From an uncultured Lachnospiraceae bacterium (GTDB lineage Bacteria > Bacillota > Clostridia > Lachnospirales > Lachnospiraceae), in the NCBI GenBank assembly GCA_902802515.1, contig CADCMM010000014.1:1-33793 (forward strand): 33,793 nucleotides of DNA, written 5' to 3'. The notes beneath the pieces were generated by a model. That model was given only the letters and a program-made list of their open reading frames with translations. It was not told the origin of the DNA and did not search any database. Each line of letters starts with the position of its first letter. Within the stretch, counting starts at the first letter, position 1. Both the position numbers and the translations under genes were made by a program. Positions 1-10,056 of the stretch are shown in pieces.

Positions 1-1017
1 TGTCACGGTAGTGGTGTAGATCCGGGGATCATGGCCCCACATCGCAATGGCTTCCTGCTGGCCATAGTCGGTCTTGCAGACTCTCGGCCACTGAGGCCAT
101 GGATTGTTCTGAGCGCGCTCATCCGGAGCTTTCGGCATCATCTCAAGCTGCGTTACGCTTGCAGCTCCCAGACGGATGCAAGTTCCCACACAGTCATTTC
201 CCGTATCGCCGCCGCCAATGACGATGACATGTTTGCCCTTGGCAGGGATAAATTTCTTATCCGCGAAACCAGAGTCCAACAGGCTCTTTGTGGTGGCGGT
301 CAGAAAATCTACCGCAAAGTAGATGCCTTTCGCATCCCGCCCTGGCACATTAATATCTCTGGGATTGGATGCGCCGCAGGCCAGAACCACCGCGTCGTAC
401 TCTTTCATCAGCTTTTCTGCGCTGACGTTCTCGCCCACATTCGCGTTGGTGACGAATTCGATCCCCTCTGCCTCCATCAGTTCCAGGCGGCGGTCGATCA
501 CCTTTTTATCCAGCTTCATATTGGGGATGCCGTATCGCAGCAATCCGCCGATGCGGTCATTTCTCTCATAAACCGTCACCTGATGCCCCCGCTTATTCAG
601 CTGCTGGGCTGCCGCCAGTCCCGAGGGTCCGGAACCTACTACAGCAACCCGCTTTCCGGTGCGGACCTGGGGCGGACAGGGTTTCTCGCAGAGCGCTGGG
701 CAGACTCTGGAGGTAAATTCCGGGAAACAGTGGGTCTTCATCAACCGCTTGTAGGCCTCCTCCCAGTTGCCCAGATAGACCAGATCATTCCACTCCGGCA
801 CCAGGTTGTTCAGCGGACAGCCTGAAGCCATTCCGCCGATCATCACTCCGGCCTGGCAGAACGGCACGCCGCAGGCCATACATCTGGCTCCCTGCTCCCG
901 CTGCTTTTCCAGGGGAAGAGGGATATGAAATTCATCAAAGTTTTTGATCCGCTGTTTTGGCGGAATTTCTGCGCTTACTTCTCTCTCATATTCTAAAAAT
1001 CCAGTTGGTTTTCCCAT
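1..1017 (-). CDS. gltD: Glutamate synthase small subunit (NADPH), partial, cut by window edge
   Basis: The small subunit of glutamate synthase passes electrons from NAD(P)H through FAD to the large subunit. The first 339 codons are present; the C-terminus lies outside the window. The N-terminus has the Fe-S domain cysteines ([12 protein letters not shown], then GCPLNN and CPALCEKPC). An FAD Rossmann motif follows ([14 protein letters not shown]), then GGLLRYGIP, and a second dinucleotide motif ([12 protein letters not shown]) for NADPH. The start ATG at 1015-1017 has a strong AGGAGGGAG site just upstream. gltB ends 11 bp upstream on the same strand, so the two are almost certainly one operon. 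No disruption is seen in the visible part. Confidence 0.96.
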   Translation of the reverse strand, partial: MGKPTGFLEYEREVSAEIPPKQRIKNFDEFHIPLPLEKQREQGARCMACGVPFCQAGVMIGGMASGCPLNNLVPEWNDLVYLGNWEEAYKRLMKTHCFPEFTSRVCPALCEKPCPPQVRTGKRVAVVGSGPSGLAAAQQLNKRGHQVTVYERNDRIGGLLRYGIPNMKLDKKVIDRRLELMEAEGIEFVTNANVGENVSAEKLMKEYDAVVLACGASNPRDINVPGRDAKGIYFAVDFLTATTKSLLDSGFADKKFIPAKGKHVIVIGGGDTGNDCVGTCIRLGAASVTQLEMMPKAPDERAQNNPWPQWPRVCKTDYGQQEAIAMWGHDPRIYTTTVT

Positions 1018-1028
1018 ATGGCTCCCTC

Positions 1029-4000
1029 CTACTTCCTGGTGTTGGCGTAGAACGCTTCAATCTGCGCCTGCTCGCTGCTCAGTCCTTTTTCCTCCATCTG
1101 TACGATCATCATCTGCATGCGTTTATACTCATGGGGAATGATCTTCTTAAACTTCGGCAGATAGGCTTCGAAATTCTCCAGGATCAGTTTTCCTTTTTCG
1201 GAATCTGTATAGTTTACGTGATCCTGGATCATTCCTTTCAGCTCAAGGACATCGTATTTTGAGGTGATCTTTTCAATGGAAACCATGTTTTTATTTACCT
1301 TTGTGTACAGTTCACTCTCCTCGTCCAGAACGTAAGCGATACCGCCGCTCATACCCGCGGCAAAGTTCTTTCCGGTATGTCCGAGAATTACCACACGTCC
1401 GCCTGTCATGTATTCACACCCATGTTCACCGCAGCCTTCTACCACCGCTGTGGCGCCGGAATTACGGACACAGAAACGCTCCCCGGCCACACCATTAATG
1501 TAGGCTTTTCCGCTGGTAGCGCCGTAAAGCGCCACATTACCGATAACAATGTTCTCGTCTTCCTTGAACTTAACGCCTTCAGGCGGGTAAACGATCAGCT
1601 TTCCGCCGGAAAGCCCTTTTCCAAAGTAATCGTTGCTGTCTCCCACCAGTTCCAGAGTAAGCCCATTCGGGATAAACGCGCCAAAACTCTGTCCGCCTGC
1701 CCCGTGGCACTTCACCAGATAAGTATCTTCCGGAAGGCCGTCTTTGCACCGCTTGGTGATCTCCGAACCAAAGATAGTGCCCAGAGCGCGGTCGGTATTC
1801 TTCACATCGATCTCAATGCTCTTTTTCTGTCCTTTTTCCAGCGCGGGCTGCAGCTTCTTCAGCAAGATTCTTTCATCCACCGTCTTTTCCAGCTGGAAAT
1901 CGTAAGCCTGCGCCTTATCAAAGGTTACGCTCATACCCGGTTTTGCATAGGGATTATTCAAAATATTGGTCAGGTCGATCTTGTATCCTCTGGGATTGTC
2001 CAGAATCTCTTTCTTTTTCAGCAGGTCACTTCTGCCCACCATCTCATCCAGAGTCCGGAAACCAAGTTTCGCCATGTATTCCCGCAGTTCCTGTGCCATA
2101 AAGCGCATGTAGTTCACCACATACTCCGGTTTTCCTTTAAAGCGCGCGCGAAGCTCCGGATTCTGGGTCGCCACGCCCACCGGACAGGTATCCAGGTTGC
2201 AGACTCTCATCATCACACAGCCCATGGTCACCAACGGGCCCGTAGCAAAACCAAATTCTTCCGCGCCAAGCAATGCGGCAATTGCCACATCACGGCCGCT
2301 CATGAGTTTTCCGTCCGTCTCGATCCGGACTTTATTTCTCAATCCGTTTTTGATCAGAGTCTGATGGGTCTCCGCCAGACCAAGTTCCCAGGGCAGTCCC
2401 GCGTTTTGGATCGAACTCTTAGGTGCCGCTCCTGTTCCTCCGTCATAACCTGAGATCAGGATAACCTGAGCGCCGGCTTTCGCCACGCCGGCAGCTACCG
2501 TACCTACGCCGGCCTCAGAAACCAGCTTCACGGAAATGTTGGCCGCCCGGTTCGCGTTCTTCAGATCATAGATCAGCTGCGCCAGATCCTCGATGGAATA
2601 AATATCGTGATGAGGCGGCGGTGAGATGAGGCTCACGCCCGGCGTAGAGTATCTGGTCTTGGCGATCCAGGGATAAACCTTCTTGCCGGGCAGATGTCCG
2701 CCCTCGCCGGGTTTTGCTCCCTGAGCCATCTTTATCTGGATCTCCTGGGCGCTCACCAGATATCTGGAAGTCACGCCAAAACGTCCGGAAGCCACCTGCT
2801 TGATGGCTGAACACTTATTCTGTCCTTCAGGGCCGCCCTCCAGACGCTCCAGCGTCTCGCCGCCCTCACCGGTGTTGGACTTTCCGTGAAGGATATTCAT
2901 GGCGATGGCCAGCGTCTCATGAGCCTCCTGAGAGATCGAACCGTAGGACATGGCTCCCGTTTTAAATCTGCGGACAATAGAATCCACACTCTCTACTTCC
3001 TCCAGGGGCACTCCCTGCTCCGGATAAACGAAATCCATGGTGCTTCTGATATAGCCGGATTCCTCCCGGTCGATCATAGCGGTATATTCCTTGAACATCT
3101 GATAGTCGCCGCGCTTCGTGGACTCCTGCAGCAAATGGATGGTCTGAGGATTGTAGCGGTGTTTCTCCCCGGCGCTGCGGGAAATGTGGTGTCCCACGCT
3201 GTCCAGGGTCAGATCCTCCTGCAGTCCCAGCGGATCAAACGCTTTTTTGTGACGCTCCGCCACATCTGCTTCAATGTCCGCCATGGTGATGCCGCTGATG
3301 CGGCTCACAGTGTTAGTAAAGTATTTATCAATTACCTCTTTGCTGATACCGATCGCCTCGAAAATCTGAGAACCCATATAAGACTGGATCGTGGAAATAC
3401 CCATCTTGGAAGCAATCTTCACAATGCCGTCCACCACAGCCTGATTATAATCATTGACTGCCGCGTAATAATCTTTCTGCAGCATATCCGTGTCGATCAA
3501 TTGATGAATGGTATCCAGTGCCAGATACGGATTGATGGCGCTGGCTCCATAACCCAGCAAGGCAGCAAAATGATGCACGTCTCTGGGCTCACCGGATTCC
3601 AGGATCACGGAGATGGATGTCCGTTTCTTCGTCTTTACCAGATGCTGATGCACCGCGGAGACCGCCAGCAGAGACGGGATCGGCGCCTGGAATTCATCCA
3701 CGCCTTTATCCGTGAGGATCAGCAGATTTGCGCCTTCCCGGTACGCACGGTCCACATCCAGGCAGAGACGATCCAGCGCTTTCTCCAAACTGGTATTTTT
3801 ATAATAGGTAATGGAAATATCTTCCACCTTGTAACCAGGGATCTCCATGTTGCGGATCTTCAGCAGGTCTGTGTTGGTCAAAATCGGATTCTCAATCTTG
3901 ATCACATTACAGTTCTCCGGTTTTTCCTCCAGAAGATTTCCCTCTTTGCCGGTGTAGACCGTCTTAGAGGTAACGATCTTCTCCCGGATCGCGTCAATGG

Positions 4001-5564
4001 GCGGATTCGTTACCTGAGCAAACAGCTGCTTAAAGTAGTTGAACAGAGGCTGATGGCAGGAAGAGAGCACCGCCAGAGGCGTATCAATGCCCATTGCACT
4101 GGTTCCCTCGCTGCCGGTAGCCGCCATATTCAGGATGGACATCCGGTAATCCTCATAGTTGTAACCGAAAGCCTTCATCAGCCGCATTCTCTGTTCCGGC
4201 GTGTAAGTCTCCACCTTTTTGTTAGGGATTTTCAGATCCTTCAGCTTCACCATGTACTGATCCAGCCACTCGCCGTAAGGCTGATTATTCGCGTATTTTA
4301 ATTTCAGTTCATCATCATTGATGATCTTGCCCTGAACCGTATCCACCAGAAGCATTTTCCCCGGATGCAAACGCTCTTTCAAAACAATTTTCGCCGGATC
4401 GATATCCAGCACGCCAACTTCGGAGGAAAGGATCACATAACCGTCATCCGTCACATAATAGCGGGAGGGGCGCAGACCGTTGCGGTCCAGAACGGCACCC
4501 ATAATATCGCCGTCAGTAAACAGGATTGAAGCCGGGCCGTCCCACGGTTCCATCATGGTAGCGTAGTACTGGTAGAAATCCCGTTCCTTCTGATTCATCA
4601 CATCATTGTTCGCCCATGGCTCCGGAATAGTGATCATCACCGCCAGCGGCAGGTCCATGCCGCTCATGGTAAGAAATTCCAGAGTATTATCCAGCATGGC
4701 AGAGTCGGAACCTTCCGCATTGATCACCGGAAGGATCTTATGCAATTCCCCTTTAAAATAGTGGGAAGCCATGGTCTCTTCCCTGGCCAGCATCTTATCC
4801 GCATTTCCACGGATGGTATTGATCTCGCCGTTATGTACCATAAAGCGGTAGGGATGCGCCCGCTCCCAGCTGGGATTGGTGTTGGTGCTAAATCTGGAGT
4901 GCACCAGGGCAATGGCGGAATCATAGTCCGCGTCCTGCAGATCCATAAAGAAGGTACGGAGCTGTCCCACCAGGAACATTCCTTTATAAATAATGGTACG
5001 GCTGGACATGGAGACCACATAGGTAGTGTCGTTAGACTGCTCAAAACATCTGCGGGCCACATACAGCCGCCGATCAAAGGGCAAGCCCTTTTCTATATCC
5101 TGAGGTTTCTCAATAAACGCCTGCATAATGCAGGGCATCTTTTCCAGTGCTTTGTGTCCCAGCACTGCCGGATCTGTGGGAACCTCTCTCCAGCCAAGGA
5201 ACTTCAGGCCTTCTTTTTTCACGATGCTCTCAAACATCTTTTTCGCCTGACCCTGCTGAAGTACGTCCTGGGGAAAGAAAAACATACCGATACCGTACTC
5301 CCTCTCCTCACCTAACCGGATGCCCAGTTTTTTACAGGTTTTTGAGAAGAACTTGTGGGAGATCTGAAGCAGGATACCCACACCGTCGCCGGTCTTTCCC
5401 TCTGCGTCCTTGCCGGCTCGATGCTCCAGGTTCTCCACGATGCTCAGAGCATTCTCCACCGTGCGGTGCGTCTTTAACCCCTTCACATTCACCACCGCGC
5501 CGATACCGCAGTTGTCATGTTCAAATTCAGGTCTGTATAAGCCTGTGTAATTATTTGTACTCAT
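1029..5564 (-). CDS. gltB: Glutamate synthase large subunit
   Basis: The large subunit makes two glutamates from glutamine and 2-oxoglutarate. At 1511 residues it has the usual length for bacterial GltB. The class II glutaminase nucleophile is Cys19 ([10 protein letters not shown]), so an 18-residue propeptide is probably removed. The central and FMN-binding synthase domain contains [17 protein letters not shown] and [10 protein letters not shown]. The 3Fe-4S ligands lie near residues 1112-1124 (CX5CX4C in [14 protein letters not shown]). The C-terminal GXGXG beta-helix domain contains repeated Gly motifs such as [21 protein letters not shown]. It is followed directly by gltD. The leader carries an intrinsic terminator, suggesting control of read-through. 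Confidence 0.97.
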   Translation of the reverse strand: MSTNNYTGLYRPEFEHDNCGIGAVVNVKGLKTHRTVENALSIVENLEHRAGKDAEGKTGDGVGILLQISHKFFSKTCKKLGIRLGEEREYGIGMFFFPQDVLQQGQAKKMFESIVKKEGLKFLGWREVPTDPAVLGHKALEKMPCIMQAFIEKPQDIEKGLPFDRRLYVARRCFEQSNDTTYVVSMSSRTIIYKGMFLVGQLRTFFMDLQDADYDSAIALVHSRFSTNTNPSWERAHPYRFMVHNGEINTIRGNADKMLAREETMASHYFKGELHKILPVINAEGSDSAMLDNTLEFLTMSGMDLPLAVMITIPEPWANNDVMNQKERDFYQYYATMMEPWDGPASILFTDGDIMGAVLDRNGLRPSRYYVTDDGYVILSSEVGVLDIDPAKIVLKERLHPGKMLLVDTVQGKIINDDELKLKYANNQPYGEWLDQYMVKLKDLKIPNKKVETYTPEQRMRLMKAFGYNYEDYRMSILNMAATGSEGTSAMGIDTPLAVLSSCHQPLFNYFKQLFAQVTNPPIDAIREKIVTSKTVYTGKEGNLLEEKPENCNVIKIENPILTNTDLLKIRNMEIPGYKVEDISITYYKNTSLEKALDRLCLDVDRAYREGANLLILTDKGVDEFQAPIPSLLAVSAVHQHLVKTKKRTSISVILESGEPRDVHHFAALLGYGASAINPYLALDTIHQLIDTDMLQKDYYAAVNDYNQAVVDGIVKIASKMGISTIQSYMGSQIFEAIGISKEVIDKYFTNTVSRISGITMADIEADVAERHKKAFDPLGLQEDLTLDSVGHHISRSAGEKHRYNPQTIHLLQESTKRGDYQMFKEYTAMIDREESGYIRSTMDFVYPEQGVPLEEVESVDSIVRRFKTGAMSYGSISQEAHETLAIAMNILHGKSNTGEGGETLERLEGGPEGQNKCSAIKQVASGRFGVTSRYLVSAQEIQIKMAQGAKPGEGGHLPGKKVYPWIAKTRYSTPGVSLISPPPHHDIYSIEDLAQLIYDLKNANRAANISVKLVSEAGVGTVAAGVAKAGAQVILISGYDGGTGAAPKSSIQNAGLPWELGLAETHQTLIKNGLRNKVRIETDGKLMSGRDVAIAALLGAEEFGFATGPLVTMGCVMMRVCNLDTCPVGVATQNPELRARFKGKPEYVVNYMRFMAQELREYMAKLGFRTLDEMVGRSDLLKKKEILDNPRGYKIDLTNILNNPYAKPGMSVTFDKAQAYDFQLEKTVDERILLKKLQPALEKGQKKSIEIDVKNTDRALGTIFGSEITKRCKDGLPEDTYLVKCHGAGGQSFGAFIPNGLTLELVGDSNDYFGKGLSGGKLIVYPPEGVKFKEDENIVIGNVALYGATSGKAYINGVAGERFCVRNSGATAVVEGCGEHGCEYMTGGRVVILGHTGKNFAAGMSGGIAYVLDEESELYTKVNKNMVSIEKITSKYDVLELKGMIQDHVNYTDSEKGKLILENFEAYLPKFKKIIPHEYKRMQMMIVQMEEKGLSSEQAQIEAFYANTRK

Positions 5565-5693
5565 ACACCAGTTCCTTTCCTGTTTTTTTAATTATATGAG
5601 ACGATAAAGTTCAGCCGCTCCGGGCCATCCACACGTCAGCTCCGTTGTAATGGTGAACCTTTAATAAAATTTCCATACGCGGGCATACCGCAT

Positions 5694-5729
5694 AAAAAAA
5701 GGAATCTACGGGCTAAGCCTGCAGACTCC
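5694..5729 (-). terminator. Intrinsic terminator in the gltB leader (attenuator)
   Basis: On the minus strand, bases 5729 to 5701 form a hairpin of about 12 pairs with a 3-nt loop, one mismatch and two G-U pairs. It is followed at once by seven T residues (5700-5694). It lies between the gltB promoter (5752-5780) and gltB, about 130 nt before the start codon. No minus-strand gene lies upstream that it could be ending. It therefore acts as a leader terminator, and gltBD expression would need read-through or antitermination. Confidence 0.8.
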
Positions 5730-5751
5730 TTCGTCTCAAATCTTGCTCTAC

Positions 5752-5780
5752 ATTATACTTTCTTTTCTTAAAAATTACAA
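5752..5780 (-). promoter_or_regulatory. Sigma-A promoter of gltBD
   Basis: On the minus strand the -35 is TTGTAA (5780-5775) and the -10 is a perfect TATAAT (5757-5752), 17 bp apart. Transcription would start near 5745, only about 16 nt before the leader terminator hairpin. The leader is about 180 nt. It includes a second small hairpin after the terminator (GCGG/CCGC stem, about 5679-5693) with no known riboswitch match that I recognise. Confidence 0.75.
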
Positions 5781-5867
5781 GTCCTTTTTTTAAAGAAATT
5801 ATGTTTATCTTTTCTCTCCTGGTTCATAATTATGCGGGGATTTTTGCGATTATAATCTATTAATTTC

Positions 5868-5896
5868 TTGATTTTAGCAAAATTTTGCGATATAAT
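5868..5896 (+). promoter_or_regulatory. Promoter of the AAA/DUF4143 ATPase with a palindrome in the spacer
   Basis: The -35 TTGATT (5868-5873) and -10 TATAAT (5891-5896) are 17 bp apart. The spacer contains a perfect 12-bp palindrome, GCAAAATTTTGC (5877-5888), a good place for a repressor. A related string, TTTTTGCGATTATAAT, occurs at 5841-5856, so the TTTTGCGAT-TATAAT unit appears twice in 56 bp. The rest of the 5565-5919 gap is the gltB leader and its promoter on the opposite strand. Confidence 0.7.
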
Positions 5897-5919
5897 ATTG
5901 GAAAATGGAGGTGGTCATT

Positions 5920-7128
5920 ATGATTTACAGGCCAATGTATGTAAATAGAATCATGAGATATACAGATACGCCATTTGTAAAAATTCTCACTGGTATTCGC
6001 CGCTGTGGCAAATCCACGATTCTGCTTATGATTATGGATAATCTTCGGGAGCGCGGCATCCCGGAAGAACGAATCGTCAGTTATCGCTTTGACTCTATGG
6101 AATACGAGGACATGACTTCAAAACAGATGTACACCGAGCTGAAAAGCCGCCTGTCCCCAAATGGAAAAACCTACCTTTTTTTGGACGAAGTGCAGGATAT
6201 TGACGGTTGGGAAAAGGTTGTAAACTCCCTTGCATCGGATTTTGATGTGGATATCTATGTGACCGGTTCAAATTCTCGAATGATGTCCGCTGAACTTTCT
6301 ACCTATCTGACCGGACGGTATGTTTCTTTCAGAATCTACACACTGTCCTTTGCCGAGTACCTCACGTTCAAAGAGCAGTATGCCCCGCTCAATGATATTC
6401 GCCTAGAGCTAGACGCTTATATCCGTCTTGGCGGTTTTCCCGCAACGCACACGCACGAATATTCGCAAGACGAGATTTACACCATTGTCCATGACATTTA
6501 TAGCGCCACCATTTTTACTGACATTGTAAAACGAAATCAGATTCGCAAGGTAGACCAGTTGGAACGCATTGTAAAATACACATTTTCCAATGTCGGCAAC
6601 ACATTCTCCGCAAAATCCATTGCCGATTATCTGAAATCTGAGCGCCGCAGTTTGGATAACGAAACGGTATATAGCTATTTAGAGAAACTGGAAAAAGCAT
6701 TTTTGCTGCACCGCTGCTCCCGCTACGATCTGCGTGGCAAGGAGTTCTTAAAAACACTGGAAAAATTCTATCTTGCAGATACCTCTCTGCGGTACAGCGT
6801 CCTCGGCTACGATGATGACACGGTTGCTGCCGCACTGGAAAATGTAGTGTATTTGGAACTCTGCCGCCGTGGTTATACGGTTCATGTTGGAAAATTCGGT
6901 GACACCGAAATTGATTTTGTCGCAACCCGCAGGAACGAAAAAATCTATGTTCAGGTAACGCAGGAGATTTCCTCTGAAAAGACTGAAAAACGTGAGTACC
7001 AGCATCTACTTGAAATTCAAGACAACTACCCGAAATATGTGCTGCGAACGGACGTGTTCACCGGCGGCAATTATGAAGGCATCAAATCTATGCATGTGGC
7101 AGATTTTCTTCTCAGTGACGAGTATTGA
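5920..7128 (+). CDS. AAA family ATPase with DUF4143 C-terminal domain
   Basis: This belongs to the widespread AAA_14/DUF4143 family of bacterial ATPases, whose cellular role is poorly known. The N-terminal P-loop is GIRRCGKS (residues 25-32), with Walker B TYLFLDEVQD (Asp89, Glu90). The C-terminal half (about residues 200-360) is DUF4143-like, ending in a nuclease-fold-like strand pattern (TEIDFVATRRNEKIYVQV). I place the start at 5920 (402 residues), behind GGAGGTGG. An in-frame ATG at 5905 lies only 9 bp after the -10 and contains the ribosome site, so it is unlikely. The gene stands alone and converges on the 4Fe-4S pseudogene with 5 bp between stop codons. These ATPases often occur in accessory regions. 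Confidence 0.88.
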   Translation: MIYRPMYVNRIMRYTDTPFVKILTGIRRCGKSTILLMIMDNLRERGIPEERIVSYRFDSMEYEDMTSKQMYTELKSRLSPNGKTYLFLDEVQDIDGWEKVVNSLASDFDVDIYVTGSNSRMMSAELSTYLTGRYVSFRIYTLSFAEYLTFKEQYAPLNDIRLELDAYIRLGGFPATHTHEYSQDEIYTIVHDIYSATIFTDIVKRNQIRKVDQLERIVKYTFSNVGNTFSAKSIADYLKSERRSLDNETVYSYLEKLEKAFLLHRCSRYDLRGKEFLKTLEKFYLADTSLRYSVLGYDDDTVAAALENVVYLELCRRGYTVHVGKFGDTEIDFVATRRNEKIYVQVTQEISSEKTEKREYQHLLEIQDNYPKYVLRTDVFTGGNYEGIKSMHVADFLLSDEY

Positions 7129-7133
7129 AGATC

Positions 7134-7560
7134 CTACTCCCGTACCACCGCCTCGGCAGGACATTCCCGATAACAATTTCCGCAGTGCAGGCAGTGCTTC
7201 TCACCAGTCACATACGGAATCGCAGTGCTGCGGATGCAGTTTTGCGGACAAATGCCAACGCAGGTGCCGCATCCAATACACCGATCTGTGATGAAGTATC
7301 CTGCGGCCCTCTCCGGTTTTCTTATCTTGTCCGCATCTTTTCCTATGCGAAATTGTTCTCTGGTGATGGGCTTGGTGGACAGATCAAAGAACTCTCCTTC
7401 ACCTGCCATCATACAGAATACTTCCAGAGCCTGCCTTGTTTCCGGTTTCGGATAGATCTGCGCCATGTATAGATTTTTCTCAAATATCTCATTCAGCTTC
7501 TCTGAGCCAATACTTTCGATGCTTCCCCGGATAGAGATCGCCTTTTTGTGTATGAAAGTC
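7134..7560 (-). pseudogene. 5'-truncated PNPOx-like flavin-binding protein with C-terminal 4Fe-4S ferredoxin domain
   Basis: The last 110 codons (from an internal Met at 7466) read as a protein tail with two 4Fe-4S motifs, CIGCGTCVGICP and CLHCGNCYRECP. Sequence in the same frame continues upstream to about 7560 (KKAISIRGSIESIGSEKL, then NEIFEKNLY), which resembles the C-terminal part of a pyridoxamine-phosphate-oxidase-like domain. It then meets an in-frame stop (7572-7574) inside a palindrome. The N-terminal flavin-binding half is missing, so this is a remnant. A shorter, decayed copy of its 3' end lies at 13597-13700, on the far side of the island. A small ferredoxin starting at 7466 cannot be excluded, but no ribosome site supports it. 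Confidence 0.7.
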
Positions 7561-7565
7561 CTAAT

Positions 7566-7582
7566 CCCCAGCTATGCTGGGG
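7566..7582. repeat. Perfect 7-bp-arm palindrome at the pseudogene breakpoint
   Basis: CCCCAGC-TAT-GCTGGGG is a perfect inverted repeat exactly where homology of the truncated 4Fe-4S gene stops. There is no T tract on either side, so it is a poor terminator. It could be the subterminal hairpin of a lost IS200/IS605-type element, but no transposase is present. The surrounding 7583-7662 contains nothing else I recognise. Confidence 0.45.
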
Positions 7583-7662
7583 AGAAAAGTGTAAGTGGAG
7601 ACGGTGAGGATATTAATTGAAAACCTCCTATGATATATTGAGAATGGTGTCGCAAGCCAAAC

Positions 7663-8349
7663 TCAAACATCAAAAATACTCTTATCCTCTGTGATATGTC
7701 CATCACAGATCTTAATAATACGCTCACATTGCGCTGCAAGGTTGTCATTATGAGTTACCATAACGATCGTCTTGTCCTCTTTCCAAATCTGTTTTAATAG
7801 ACCCATAACAATCTGCGCATTTTTCTGATCCAGCAAACCTGTCGGTTCATCAGCAAATATTACTTCCGGTTCGTTGACAAGGGCTCTGGCAATTGCTACA
7901 CGTTGTTTTTCTCCACCGGAAATATTACGCACACACTTATCCAATAACTTTTCGATTCCTAAACATTCCAAAATCTTTTCGATTCTATATCTCATTTCCT
8001 TTCTGCTGCAAACGTTATTATAAATTAGGGGAATCTCCTCATTTTGGAAAACTGTATAATCCTGAATAAGGGCGAAATCTTGCAGGATAAAGCCAAAATG
8101 TTTGTTTCTGAAACAAACACGTTCCCTCCGTGACATACTGAAAATATCTGCCCCCTCATACTCGTACCGGCCATGGGCAGGTTGCAGAATTGCCCCCATT
8201 ATACTAAGCATGGTTGATTTGCCAGATCCCGAGGGGCCAATGACAGCATTTAAGCTTCCTTTATCAATTTTTAAATTGATATCATGGAGAACCGGTGTAA
8301 TAACAGAGTTTTGAGAATAACTGTGCGAAATATGCATTAAATTAATCAA
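7663..8349 (-). CDS. ABC transporter ATP-binding protein (MacB/LolD-like, bacteriocin group)
   Basis: This 228-residue ATPase would power the two FtsX-like half permeases encoded just upstream. It has every ABC motif: Walker A GPSGSGKST (38-46), Q-loop Gln90, signature NISGGEKQR (142-150), Walker B VIFADEP (163-169) and His200. Its start overlaps the permease stop by 8 bp. The likely start is TTG at 8349, behind AAAGGAAAC; an ATG 12 bp further in has no ribosome site. Family members next to lactococcin-972-type peptides are thought to give immunity or export. The peptide has a Sec signal, so I favour immunity or extraction from the membrane. It is the last gene of the operon, with no clear terminator after it. 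Confidence 0.88.
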   Translation of the reverse strand: MINLMHISHSYSQNSVITPVLHDINLKIDKGSLNAVIGPSGSGKSTMLSIMGAILQPAHGRYEYEGADIFSMSRRERVCFRNKHFGFILQDFALIQDYTVFQNEEIPLIYNNVCSRKEMRYRIEKILECLGIEKLLDKCVRNISGGEKQRVAIARALVNEPEVIFADEPTGLLDQKNAQIVMGLLKQIWKEDKTIVMVTHNDNLAAQCERIIKICDGHITEDKSIFDV

Positions 8350-9514
8350 AATTTGTTTCCTTTCTCAATAAAAGATATAGGTCCTCTATATTCATTTTAA
8401 CTAGCGGTAATGCAGGGAGCAAAACGAGAATGACACCGGTTAGTAACTTCGTTGGCCATAAGACATTTTGTTCCCTGAGCAAAAGTTCGCATATGCCATA
8501 ATCCAAAACAAACATTATAAAAAAAGGAAAGTCTAGTCTTATAAATAGGTCGAAAATTGTTGAGCCATATAGCAGATGAACCGCAATCTCTTTTTTATGC
8601 TTGTTCACAAATTGCAGTAACATAGAAACAATAGTTACCGATGTAAGCAAAAACATAAGCACAACAAAACACATACTAATGCCTATAAGCTCCAGATTAT
8701 CCTCCATGATGTAGGCGATCTGTTCTTTCATACTGCGAAAATTATAGTCGGGATGCAACTGCTGCAATTCATCTTGTATCGCATCTTTTGTCTTCCGATC
8801 TGCATTGATATATAGATTATTAAAAAACACACCGTCCCATTGTTCAACTATATAGCCCATGGGGATGACAATATATTGATCTAACCAGATAGCGTTTCCC
8901 GACCACTTTGGATTCAAATAAAAAGTATGCGGGCTTAAAAATCCAATCACCTGATATTGATTATCTATGATCTGATTTAATGTAATCTCTGCAGCGTAAT
9001 CGTTTCCCATGAGAATAGGAATATATCCATCCTCTGTCAGCATATTCTCATACTCGCTCGCAGTGAACAGCCTTCCATCTGAAACTGACCATGAAAAAAA
9101 TTCAGAAAAATAATCTGTTATAAACAGTGTTTGATATTCTCTTAATTTATTTTGCGGGTCAGAATAAGAGAAAGAATCCCCATGATCTACAAAGTCTTCT
9201 AGCATAATGGACGAGTCATCAAAAGAAAAACATTTCCCTCCGGTCCTCTCGTATATATTTTTTTCAATTTCCTGATTTCCTTCCGGCACATAATAAACAT
9301 CATTATTTATCAAATACCATGTCGTGTCCTGAACCATTGAGATTACTTCCAGTTCTTTTTTAAATTCTGACCATGGGGAATAAAATACCCCGGCATACTG
9401 CTGAATGAACATCACGACTAAAATCTGAATGTTCAAAACAAAATATAATTTCTTTTGTTTCCAAATATCCCGAAATCCTAATTTTAATTGGGTACTTATT
9501 CTTCGCATACTCAA
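8342..9514 (-). CDS. FtsX/MacB-like ABC permease, large half
   Basis: A 390-residue membrane protein: one TM helix near residues 24-45, a long extracytoplasmic domain (about 50-270), then three TM helices. The segment NKHKKEIAVHLLYGSTIFDL matches the cytoplasmic coupling stretch of FtsX-type permeases. It overlaps the ATPase gene by 8 bp and the upstream small permease by 4 bp, so translation is probably coupled. The start may be TTG at 9514, with AAAGAG upstream, or ATG at 9508. It likely pairs with the 181-residue protein to form a heterodimeric transporter. It is shorter than the single large DUF1430-type protein that usually accompanies lactococcin 972. Confidence 0.75.
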   Translation of the reverse strand: MSMRRISTQLKLGFRDIWKQKKLYFVLNIQILVVMFIQQYAGVFYSPWSEFKKELEVISMVQDTTWYLINNDVYYVPEGNQEIEKNIYERTGGKCFSFDDSSIMLEDFVDHGDSFSYSDPQNKLREYQTLFITDYFSEFFSWSVSDGRLFTASEYENMLTEDGYIPILMGNDYAAEITLNQIIDNQYQVIGFLSPHTFYLNPKWSGNAIWLDQYIVIPMGYIVEQWDGVFFNNLYINADRKTKDAIQDELQQLHPDYNFRSMKEQIAYIMEDNLELIGISMCFVVLMFLLTSVTIVSMLLQFVNKHKKEIAVHLLYGSTIFDLFIRLDFPFFIMFVLDYGICELLLREQNVLWPTKLLTGVILVLLPALPLVKMNIEDLYLLLRKETNFD

Positions 9515-10056
9515 ATGAACTCTTTATGATAAACCCTTTCACAATTAAGCACACATCCTGTAACATACAATAAAACAGACAGTTCCACTTTTATCATCAT
9601 GGGACACCGAAGTTGAATATGCATAAGCAGCATATTCTTTTGCAGCAAATATTCCAAACCGTTTCCGCAAAGAAAAACGGCTATCATCAAAACCATAAAA
9701 CCTATATTAATTCTCAAACATATTTCTATTTTTGATGCACCATAGAAATGGCGAATCGACCATTCTTCGTACTTTGCCTGAATCCAGTAATCTAGAATAT
9801 TCCATACATCAAGGATAAGCAGCCCAAGAACTAAACCAAACACAAAAACAAGGGTAGTAGAATTATCTGGCGCACTACTTGAAATCTGAAATGTTTCATC
9901 TGATACCACTTGTTGAGTAGTCAGGCTAGCTCTGCTCTTTTGCAAATCAATTACTGCCCAACTTGTATATGCGACAGCAGTAATAACAGAATAGAACATG
10001 ATAAGAATAAACGCATTTGTAAACAAATATCTTGTTTTTTTACAGAAACTATTCAT
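9511..10056 (-). CDS. Small four-TM permease half of the bacteriocin-associated ABC transporter
   Basis: A 181-residue protein with about four TM helices: near 15-36, then 67-93, 112-134 and 150-168. The loop between TM1 and TM2 is only about 30 residues. Between TM2 and TM3, YEEWSIRHFYGASKIEICLR resembles the FtsX coupling segment (an IRxxGAS-like pattern). So this is an FtsX-like permease with a minimal outside domain. Its ATG overlaps the toxin stop (ATGA) and its own stop overlaps the next start. The short outer domain suggests an asymmetric transporter. I do not recognise it as a named family. Confidence 0.65.
   Translation of the reverse strand: MNSFCKKTRYLFTNAFILIMFYSVITAVAYTSWAVIDLQKSRASLTTQQVVSDETFQISSSAPDNSTTLVFVFGLVLGLLILDVWNILDYWIQAKYEEWSIRHFYGASKIEICLRINIGFMVLMIAVFLCGNGLEYLLQKNMLLMHIQLRCPMMIKVELSVLLYVTGCVLNCERVYHKEFI

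Noticed and set aside
2886..4301. Long plus-strand open frame opposite gltB (471 codons)
   Set aside because: It lies wholly antisense to a conserved gene, has no ribosome site or recognisable domain, and its composition mirrors gltB codons.
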